A stretch of DNA of 11,420 bases from JAQGJA01 sp965651535. Lineage in GTDB: Bacteria > Pseudomonadota > Alphaproteobacteria > Micavibrionales > SZUA-601. The stretch is taken from contig CBFGSX010000049.1 in assembly GCA_965651535.1 (NCBI GenBank), positions 1 to 11,420 of the forward strand. The letters run 5' to 3'. Below the pieces are notes generated by a model, which was given only the letters and a program-made list of their open reading frames with translations, was not told the origin of the DNA and made no database searches. Positions within the stretch are counted from its first letter, which is position 1, and every line of letters begins with the position of its first letter. A program made the position numbers and the translations under genes. This document shows positions 1-5,771 of this stretch, piece by piece.

Positions 1-521
1 AAAACCACCATCAAAGCGGTATGAAGAAACGCCATTTTTCCTGTCACTAGAAAGAACAGATCACACAGAAACAAGCCTGTTAGCAAACCAAGAAAAATGA
101 AATTTCGCGCATTCCATGACTTAAGCAGAGGAATTGCCAGTGAAAGCGTCAAAAGCGGAATGAACATTCCCTCCAGGACAATTATCGCCCAGGAAGGAAT
201 CCCCAAATCAATGCTGACAGTTATGCGACCGACAAGCCACAGCCCCGTCAACAGCGCAAGATGTGCTTGACGGACCGGTAACCACCCTGTCCAATTGGCC
301 ACCGCCGTCAAAAGAAAACCGGAAACAATCGCCATACAAAATCCAAAAATCATCTCGTGCGCATGCCACGCGATGGGATCCAAGGAAGTTTCAGGAAGTT
401 CAACCGATCCGTTATAGAATCCTGCCCACAGCGCAAGACTAACGACACTATGCAAGGCCCCAAGAAAAAAGAACGGTCGGAACCCACGACCCCAGAACGG
501 ACTGTCAAATAGCACGCGCAT
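1..521 (-). CDS. nnrS: NnrS family haem/copper membrane protein (C-terminus off the left edge)
   Basis: This is the first 173 codons of an NnrS-family polytopic inner-membrane protein; the reading frame stays open to the left edge. NnrS proteins bind haem and copper, are usually under NO- or FNR-type control, and protect cells under nitrosative stress; their exact chemistry is not settled. The sequence shows the family's N-terminal FRPFF motif (residues 14-18), a WHAHEM motif at 52-57 with two likely metal- or haem-binding histidines, GFLLTAVANWTG at 68-79, and several hydrophobic segments (about 16-35, 59-75, 85-100, 110-130, 140-160). The ATG at 521 lies inside the last codons of hemN, with a 17-nt overlap in another frame. 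It has a near-perfect AGGAGGT ribosome binding site (527-533) five bases upstream, so translation is probably coupled to hemN. The context beside nitrate reductase fits a role in NO handling. Family assignment is firm; length and C-terminal features cannot be seen. Confidence 0.93.
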   Translation of the reverse strand, partial: MRVLFDSPFWGRGFRPFFFLGALHSVVSLALWAGFYNGSVELPETSLDPIAWHAHEMIFGFCMAIVSGFLLTAVANWTGWLPVRQAHLALLTGLWLVGRITVSIDLGIPSWAIIVLEGMFIPLLTLSLAIPLLKSWNARNFIFLGLLTGLFLCDLFFLVTGKMAFLHTALMVV

Positions 522-1836
522 GGCGCACCTCCTTTGGCTGTAGATAGGCATCAAAACAAGCGGCGATAACGCGCCCAAAAAATTTCCCTTTGTCAGTCAC
601 CTCCAGAACACCATCGGCTAGCCGAATAAGATCGTCCTGTTGCAACTCTTTGACTTGGGAAGCATTCATATCCAATCCTGCTATCTCTTCAAGAGGGATA
701 TGAAAGCGACAGAGCAACTCTTCGATTATTTTGCGATGCTTTTTGTCTTTTTCGCTCAGAATATAGCCACGCTGAACCGGAACACGACCCTCGGCAATGG
801 CCTTGTTATACTCTATCGTATTTGTCGTGTTTTGAAGGTATCCGTTCTCGAACTGACTGATTGCCGACAATCCGAACCCCAAAACAGTGCATGACGGATC
901 GTCCGTATACCCTTGGAAATTGCGCCGCAACCGTCCCTTTTTCGCAGCATGAGCCAAACCATCGCTGGATTTGCAGAAGTGATCCATGCCGATAGACTCA
1001 TACCCCGCGGAAACCAGCTTGTTGCGGACGAGGGCAATCATCTCCAACCGATCTCTAGCATCTGGCAACCCGTATTTTTCCAGCAAGACCTGATGTTTTT
1101 TCATCCAAGGCACATGTGCATAGGGAAATACGGCCATGCGGGACGGAGACAGTACAATCGCCTTGTCAACGGTATCGGATACGGTTTCAAGTGTTTGCCG
1201 AGGCAAACCCACGATCAAGTCAAAATTAATGTCACAAATTCCTTCTGCATGAAAGTCATTCATGCATTTCTGCACATGATCAAAGGTCTGGATGCGGTTG
1301 ATCGCTTCCTGCACTTTCGGATCAAAATCCTGAATACCAAGACTGTAACGCCCGATCCCCAAAGAAGCATACCGAGCAATTTTTTCATGTGTCAGCTGAC
1401 GCGGATCGCATTCCATGTCGATCTGCATCTCTTTCGATACATCAAAGCATTCTTCTACCGTATCCAATATTTGTTCGATCAGCTCCACCTTCGCGTAGTT
1501 CGGCGAACCACCACCGAAATGCATACGTGAGATTTTTATTCCCGGTTCTGCATTGCGACTGAAAAGGCGAATCTCTTCAATCAAGGTTTTTCCATAGGCA
1601 TCAATCGGCCCCTGTTCGTGCACAATTTTTGTATGACAGCCGCAATAATGACAGAGGCTGTGGCAAAACGGGATGTGTATGTATATCGAAACGCTTTCTC
1701 TACGGCTCAGTGTTCCCACAAGATTCTGCGCTGTTATATGCTCATGGAACTGCGTTGCCGCAGGATAGCTGGTATAACGTGGCACCGGCCGGTCATATTT
1801 GGCCAGAAGATAGGAAATCTCGTCATTCGAAAACAT
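505..1836 (-). CDS. hemN: Oxygen-independent coproporphyrinogen III dehydrogenase
   Basis: This radical-SAM enzyme decarboxylates coproporphyrinogen III to protoporphyrinogen IX without oxygen, the step needed for haem synthesis in anaerobic cells; it acts in the cytoplasm. The protein has 443 residues (E. coli HemN about 457). Visible marks are the N-terminal PRYTSYPAA (residues 19-27), the radical-SAM cluster motif CHSLCHYCGC (CX3CX2CXC, about 58-67) preceded by YIHIPF, the SAM-binding GGGSP near 109-113, SLGIQDFDPKVQ near 163-174, and NFQGYT near 306-311, which matches a HemN active-site loop. The four-cysteine CX3CX2CXC pattern and full length argue for true HemN rather than the HemW paralogue. 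The ATG at 1836 is the only usable start: an in-frame TAA lies 13 codons upstream and the conserved part begins near residue 12. There is no Shine-Dalgarno sequence, but a perfect FNR box and a -10 element lie just upstream. The 3' end overlaps nnrS by 17 nt. Confidence 0.97.
   Translation of the reverse strand: MFSNDEISYLLAKYDRPVPRYTSYPAATQFHEHITAQNLVGTLSRRESVSIYIHIPFCHSLCHYCGCHTKIVHEQGPIDAYGKTLIEEIRLFSRNAEPGIKISRMHFGGGSPNYAKVELIEQILDTVEECFDVSKEMQIDMECDPRQLTHEKIARYASLGIGRYSLGIQDFDPKVQEAINRIQTFDHVQKCMNDFHAEGICDINFDLIVGLPRQTLETVSDTVDKAIVLSPSRMAVFPYAHVPWMKKHQVLLEKYGLPDARDRLEMIALVRNKLVSAGYESIGMDHFCKSSDGLAHAAKKGRLRRNFQGYTDDPSCTVLGFGLSAISQFENGYLQNTTNTIEYNKAIAEGRVPVQRGYILSEKDKKHRKIIEELLCRFHIPLEEIAGLDMNASQVKELQQDDLIRLADGVLEVTDKGKFFGRVIAACFDAYLQPKEVRHARAI
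527..533 (-). promoter_or_regulatory. Ribosome binding site of nnrS inside the hemN 3' end
   Basis: On the minus strand AGGAGGT lies five bases before the ATG at 521-519. The same bases encode the Lys-Glu-Val near the C-terminus of HemN. The strong site fixes the nnrS start and shows that nnrS is translated from the hemN message. Confidence 0.8.
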
Positions 1837-1842
1837 AAGGCG

Positions 1843-1848
1843 ACTATA
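1843..1848 (-). promoter_or_regulatory. Candidate -10 element of the hemN promoter
   Basis: On the minus strand TATAGT matches five of six bases of the sigma-70 -10 consensus. It lies 21 nt downstream of the FNR box, close to the 22 nt of class II FNR promoters. Transcription would then begin at about 1835-1836, that is at the hemN ATG itself. No -35 element is needed or seen, as expected where FNR overlaps that position. Confidence 0.6.
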
Positions 1849-1869
1849 AAGATATTCATCTCGGAAGAA

Positions 1870-1883
1870 TTGATCTTAATCAA
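1870..1883 (-). promoter_or_regulatory. FNR/Anr/Dnr-type operator upstream of hemN
   Basis: The minus strand reads TTGATTAAGATCAA, a 10/10 match to the FNR-family consensus TTGAT-N4-ATCAA. It lies in the 48-nt gap after the isomerase stop codon (1885-1887) and 33 nt before the hemN ATG. Its centre (1876.5) is about 41 nt from the predicted transcription start, the class II activator position. It probably gives hemN-nnrS their own low-oxygen or NO-responsive promoter in addition to read-through from the nar operon. Which family member binds (FNR, Anr, Dnr, NnrR) cannot be told from the box. Confidence 0.85.
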
Positions 1884-1884
1884 C

Positions 1885-2679
1885 TCACTGAACCAGCGGC
1901 GTCGATGCCTCGCCTTCCAGCCGGAATCCGCTGATTTTGGCACGACCGGCCAAAAGCTGGATATACTGTCGGAAAGCGCTATCCCGACTTTGCGTATGAA
2001 GATACTCCGCTATCCAATCCCGTACAGCTTCAAACGGAAGCTGCTTGCCCTCGGCGCGATGAGAAACCTTAATGACATGATAGCCCACTTCTGTTTCGAC
2101 CGGAGCAGCGCTGATTTCGCCTTCTTTCATGGCAAACAACGCAGCTTCAAAGCCGGGCATGGTCTGACCTTTGCTGATCTGACCCAGGCGGCCGCCGTCT
2201 TTTGCCGAACTGCAAGCCGAATTCATGCGCGCCATTTCCTCGAATGCTTCCGGTTTTTTCTTAAGGATTTCGATAGCCTCTTCGGCTTTTTTTCTGGCCT
2301 CACTACGCAACTCCTTGTCCTCTGGAGGCGCAAGATAAAGAATATGCGCTACGTCGAAAATCGGTGAGGTCACGAATTTTTTCCGGTTATTCTCATAGTA
2401 TCGCTGGCATGTGTCACTGTCCGGCTGTGGCGCCTGTATCTCGCGTTCCAGCAGATCATCGATGATCGTATCGGGGCTTTTTATCGCTTCATCGCGCGCG
2501 CACAGGCCCAGTTCAGAAGCCCGCTGCAGCAGCAATTCCCGGATAACCAGCGCTTGCATTGCCTCAACCTTGGCTTCAAGCAAGCTGGCAGCCGGGTGAT
2601 ATTGCACTTCAGCGTTGATCTCGTCCGGCGTGATCTTGATGCCGTTAACCGTGATTCCAGGGGCAAGGGATTGGCTCAT
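1885..2679 (-). CDS. Cytoplasmic parvulin-type (PpiC/NifM-like) peptidyl-prolyl cis-trans isomerase
   Basis: This 264-residue protein carries one PpiC-type rotamase domain at about residues 105-210. The domain runs from FDVAHILYL, through a GGRLGQISKGQTMPGFEAALFAM stretch given here as key residues only (Gly-Gly-Leu-Gly, Met-Pro-Phe, Ala-Leu), to GYHVIKV near its end. The N-terminal part is a helical region opening with a VNGIKITPDEI motif. No signal peptide or membrane anchor is visible, so it should act in the cytoplasm, unlike periplasmic SurA or PrsA. This architecture resembles NifM, which matures nitrogenase Fe protein. A PpiC-type isomerase directly after narI is known in Pseudomonas and other nar operons, so a role in folding or maturing NarGH is likely but not shown by sequence. 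Its ATG overlaps the narI stop as ATGA (2676-2679), indicating translational coupling. The stop is followed at once by the hemN FNR box. Confidence 0.93.
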   Translation of the reverse strand: MSQSLAPGITVNGIKITPDEINAEVQYHPAASLLEAKVEAMQALVIRELLLQRASELGLCARDEAIKSPDTIIDDLLEREIQAPQPDSDTCQRYYENNRKKFVTSPIFDVAHILYLAPPEDKELRSEARKKAEEAIEILKKKPEAFEEMARMNSACSSAKDGGRLGQISKGQTMPGFEAALFAMKEGEISAAPVETEVGYHVIKVSHRAEGKQLPFEAVRDWIAEYLHTQSRDSAFRQYIQLLAGRAKISGFRLEGEASTPLVQ

Positions 2680-3362
2680 TGCGCCCTCTTGCGAACAACT
2701 TGGTAGGGACGCACAACATAAGCCAAAGGCGCACTCAGGGCATGAACAAGGCGCGTAAACGGGAAGACCAAAAGGATAAAAAGACCCAGCGTGATATGTG
2801 CCTTGAAGACAAAAGCGACATCCATAAGAAACTCATGCGCGCCGCCGCGGAAAGTGACGATATGCTGCGCCCAGTTCATGAACTTCACCATCTCGTGTCC
2901 GTCCAGATGCTGCATCGAGAACGGTATGGTCCCAAGACCCAAAAGCAATTGCGCGAGCAAAAGAAATAGCACGGAAAAATCGGCAATCGAGCTGTTGGCG
3001 CGGATGCGTGGATCAAAAAGTCGTCGATGCAAAAGGATCAAAAGTCCAGCAAGACAAAACAGTCCGGCAATTCCACCCACCACCATGGCCATAATCTGTT
3101 TGAAACCATGACCAATTCCCAAAAAGTCGAAGACCTGTATCGGTGTCAGCAATCCGACGGCATGACCCGCCAATACGATCAGGATTCCCACATGAAACAG
3201 GATGCTGCCGATAATCAACTGTTTGCGCCGCAGCAATTGGCTGGATTTCGTCCGCCATGAATAGGGATCGCGGTCAAAGCGTAATAGGCATCCCAGTATA
3301 AAAAAACCGATAGCGATATACGGGAAAATCTGAAACAGGAAAAAATCAAGCGTTGCGTTCAT
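2676..3362 (-). CDS. narI: Respiratory nitrate reductase, dihaem cytochrome b (gamma) subunit
   Basis: NarI anchors NarGH to the inner membrane, oxidises quinol and passes electrons through two b haems to the Fe-S chain of NarH. The protein has 228 residues from the chosen start (E. coli 225) and about five membrane segments (roughly 7-27, 50-70, 90-112, 127-148, 180-203). Histidines at 57, 67, 189 and 207 match the four haem ligands of E. coli NarI (56, 66, 187, 205). Conserved stretches such as RRLFDPRIRA and TIPFSMQHLDGHEM are present. The open frame extends upstream to an ATG at 3386, but I prefer the ATG at 3362: it has AAAGGAG (3369-3375) six bases upstream and its N-terminus (MNATLDFFLFQIFPYIA) aligns with E. 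coli NarI. The start overlaps the end of narJ by 17 nt, and the stop overlaps the next gene by 4 nt. Confidence 0.98.
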   Translation of the reverse strand: MNATLDFFLFQIFPYIAIGFFILGCLLRFDRDPYSWRTKSSQLLRRKQLIIGSILFHVGILIVLAGHAVGLLTPIQVFDFLGIGHGFKQIMAMVVGGIAGLFCLAGLLILLHRRLFDPRIRANSSIADFSVLFLLLAQLLLGLGTIPFSMQHLDGHEMVKFMNWAQHIVTFRGGAHEFLMDVAFVFKAHITLGLFILLVFPFTRLVHALSAPLAYVVRPYQVVRKRAQ

Positions 3363-4065
3363 GGTCTTCTCCTTTATCGATTTCATAGGCCTTCATGCGT
3401 GCGACCATGTCCTGCACTTTAGGGCAGCCACCTCCCTGTCCAGTGGTTTGTGGCGTGTTATCAAACGCAAATTGCTCTTCCCACTCTTTATCAAGCTGCA
3501 CAAAACTGTACGCCTCGCCGGACGCTTTTTTCAGAGCCTCCTCAATAGCTTTCGGATCGGGCTTGCGGTCGGCCGCCTCGATCAGCACATCAAAAAGAAC
3601 AGCATACAAGCTTTCTCTTTTTTTCAAACGGCTGGCAATGGCTGCAATGATGTTGACGGCGCCGCTTAGCTGTTCCTGAACTTCTTCTGGCTTAAGAATG
3701 GAGAGATATTCGAGGAAAAGTGGAAGGTAATCCGGCATTTCATCGACCGAAATAACCAATCCGGCTTCCTGATAAATGCGCACAAGATCGACCATGGCCT
3801 GTCCGCGATCGCGTGAATCGCCATGCACATGCTCGAACAGATGCAGCGACAAGGACGGTGTGCGATCGAACAGATCAACATAAATCTCCTGCAAATCCAA
3901 CAAGGATTGCGCCTGACGCCAGGATATAAACTCTTCTATGCTTGCGACCGCCTGACGAGACAGCCATTTTTCATTGCGCAAAAGCGACAGGCATTCCCGA
4001 TAGACACTTTCTTCCTGCCGTTCGGGATAAGACATTAAAAAACCGATGACTTTTAACGTGTTCAT
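3346..4065 (-). CDS. narJ: Nitrate reductase assembly chaperone (delta subunit)
   Basis: NarJ is a cytoplasmic chaperone of the TorD/DmsD/NarJ family. It binds apo-NarG, supports insertion of the molybdenum cofactor and Fe-S clusters, and holds NarGH back until it can dock on NarI; it is not part of the final enzyme. The 239-residue, helix-rich protein (E. coli 236) shows the family hallmark HLFEHVHGDSRDRGQAMVDL at about residues 75-94, followed by ELPD-like DEMPDYLPLFLEYL at 108-121 and the RLKKRESLYAVLFD region near 146-159. The ATG at 4065 is chosen because GGAGGAA lies just upstream (4074-4080) and the N-terminus MNTLKVIGFLMSYPE aligns with the family. It begins 21 nt after the narH stop and overlaps narI by 17 nt. 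No unusual features are seen. Confidence 0.97.
   Translation of the reverse strand: MNTLKVIGFLMSYPERQEESVYRECLSLLRNEKWLSRQAVASIEEFISWRQAQSLLDLQEIYVDLFDRTPSLSLHLFEHVHGDSRDRGQAMVDLVRIYQEAGLVISVDEMPDYLPLFLEYLSILKPEEVQEQLSGAVNIIAAIASRLKKRESLYAVLFDVLIEAADRKPDPKAIEEALKKASGEAYSFVQLDKEWEEQFAFDNTPQTTGQGGGCPKVQDMVARMKAYEIDKGEDHERNA
3369..3375 (-). promoter_or_regulatory. Ribosome binding site that decides the narI start
   Basis: On the minus strand AAAGGAG lies six bases before the ATG at 3362-3360, within the 3' end of narJ. The alternative in-frame ATG at 3386, eight codons upstream, would add a polar MKSIKEKT extension not found in E. coli NarI. Confidence 0.75.
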
Positions 4066-4086
4066 ACCAGCATTTCCTCCCTAGCC

Positions 4087-5760
4087 CTAGCCACAGCCGC
4101 CGCCGCTGCAACATCCACCACCGCAACCCCCGGATGTTTTTTTCTCGTACGGGCCTTTGATCTTGTTATTGATAATGTTGAGAGACGGCTCGTAATGGTC
4201 GCGCTCGAAAATCGTATTAACGCGATTGCTCTTCGTACTGCCCGACTGGCCACGGGACTGTTTCGGGTTCTCAAAAATGTCATAGGTACTGTTGCTATGC
4301 GATGAACAGCCATTGCCGAAGCTAAATCCGCATCCCCCGCTTTCGCCGAAGGCATCGAGAGTCTCCTCGCGGTGACTGGTTGGAATCACGTAACGGTCTT
4401 CGTAATTGGCGATTGCCATGATTTTATACATATCCTCGACTAGAGCCGGCGTCAGACCGACCTCGCTCAGACACGTCTCATCCGGCTTTCCTTCAATCAT
4501 CTTGCCGCGCATATATTGGCGCATCGCCATCATGCGCTTGAGGCCCAGACGAACCGGTTCTTCCTTGCCCCCGGTCAGTAAATTGGCAAGGTATTTCACC
4601 GGAATACGCATATCGTCCAAATCCGGCATGATGCCGTCTTCTTTTGTGGCAATCTTGCCGCTTGCCGCAGCGGCCTGCACGGGCGACAGCGGCGGGATAT
4701 ACCAGACCATCGGCAAGGTACGGTATTCCGGGTGCAGCGGGAAAGCGACTTTCCAATCAATCGCCATCTTATAGACGGGCGAGCGTTGTGCGCCTTCGAT
4801 CCAATTATCAGGAATACCGTCGCGCTTGGCTTGAGCGATAACTTCTGGATCATGCGGATCAAGGAAAATATCGCACTGCGCCTCGTAAAGATCCTCGGGA
4901 TTTTCGACACTGGCGGCTTCCTCGATGCGGTCCGCGTCATATAAAATCACACCCAGATAACGAATACGCCCGACGCAGGTTTCAGAACACACCGTCGGTT
5001 CGCCAACTTCGATACGCGGATAACAGAAAGTGCACTTCTCGGCCTTGCCCGTTTTCCAATTGTAATAGATCTTTTTATAGGGACACCCGGAAATGCACAT
5101 ACGCCAACCGCGACACTTGTCTTGATCGATCAGTACAATTCCATCCTCTTCGCGCTTATAGATCGATCCTGACGGACAGGAAGCAACACAGGTGGGATTT
5201 AAGCAATGCTCGCATAGACGCGGCAAATACATCATAAAGGTATTTTCGAACTGGCCATAGATTTCGGATTCAACGTCCTTGAAGTTATAGTCCTTTTTGC
5301 GTTTTTCGAATTCCGTCCCTAGAATCTCTTCCCAGTTTGGGCCCCATTCAACTTTTTCCATCCGCTCGCCGGTAACGACTGAACGCGCGCGCGCCGTCGG
5401 CATGGTTTTCATCTCAGGCGCTTTTTGCAGGTGGTCGTAATCGAAAGTGAAAGGCTCATAATAATCGTCGATCTCCGGCATATTCGGATTGCCGAAGATG
5501 TTCGCCAGAATACGCCAGCGCCCGCCCTGAACCGGTTCAATCTTGCCGTTGGCTTTGCGCTTCCACCCACCCTTCCATTTCTTCTGGTTCTCCCATTCTT
5601 TGGGATAGCCAATACCAGGCTTGGTCTCGACGTTGTTGAACCATGCGTATTCAACCCCTTCACGCGATGTCCAAACGTTTTTGCAAGTGACCGAGCAGGT
5701 ATGGCAACCGATGCATTTATCGAGGTTGAGAACCATTCCGACTTGTGCGCGTACTTTCAT
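4087..5760 (-). CDS. narH: Respiratory nitrate reductase, Fe-S (beta) subunit with Cys/Gly-rich C-terminal tail
   Basis: NarH carries electrons from the haems of NarI to NarG through three [4Fe-4S] clusters and one [3Fe-4S] cluster on the cytoplasmic side of the membrane. Cysteines at 16, 19, 22, 26 and 183, 186, 191, 195, 216, 222, 226, 243, 246, 258, 262 form the ferredoxin-like ligand sets. Trp219 in CRGWRMC replaces a cysteine, as in E. coli NarH, and marks the [3Fe-4S] site. The family motif GCGFSFGNGC is at about 477-485. The protein has 557 residues against 512 in E. coli; the excess is at the C-terminus, where a polar linker (about 497-540) leads to a final 15 residues rich in Gly and containing Cys 546, 550, 551 and 556. 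A run of seven A (4137-4143) precedes this tail. The start is the ATG at 5760, 11 nt after the narG stop, with GGGA just upstream. Core function is certain; the tail's role is unknown. Confidence 0.98.
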   Translation of the reverse strand: MKVRAQVGMVLNLDKCIGCHTCSVTCKNVWTSREGVEYAWFNNVETKPGIGYPKEWENQKKWKGGWKRKANGKIEPVQGGRWRILANIFGNPNMPEIDDYYEPFTFDYDHLQKAPEMKTMPTARARSVVTGERMEKVEWGPNWEEILGTEFEKRKKDYNFKDVESEIYGQFENTFMMYLPRLCEHCLNPTCVASCPSGSIYKREEDGIVLIDQDKCRGWRMCISGCPYKKIYYNWKTGKAEKCTFCYPRIEVGEPTVCSETCVGRIRYLGVILYDADRIEEAASVENPEDLYEAQCDIFLDPHDPEVIAQAKRDGIPDNWIEGAQRSPVYKMAIDWKVAFPLHPEYRTLPMVWYIPPLSPVQAAAASGKIATKEDGIMPDLDDMRIPVKYLANLLTGGKEEPVRLGLKRMMAMRQYMRGKMIEGKPDETCLSEVGLTPALVEDMYKIMAIANYEDRYVIPTSHREETLDAFGESGGCGFSFGNGCSSHSNSTYDIFENPKQSRGQSGSTKSNRVNTIFERDHYEPSLNIINNKIKGPYEKKTSGGCGGGCCSGGGCG

Positions 5761-5771
5761 ATTCCCTGCTC

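Noticed and set aside
1618..2367. A 249-codon open frame on the plus strand across the isomerase/hemN junction
   Set aside because: It runs antisense to two well-supported genes and through the hemN promoter, and its translation resembles no family I know.
3363..3386. The upstream ATG at 3386 as the narI start
   Set aside because: It lacks a good ribosome binding site and adds eight polar residues absent from E. coli NarI; the ATG at 3362 has both a strong site and a matching N-terminus.
5115..5126. A TTGATCGATCAG sequence resembling an FNR box
   Set aside because: The half sites are two bases apart rather than four, one half is imperfect, and it is inside the narH coding sequence at the Fe-S motif region.
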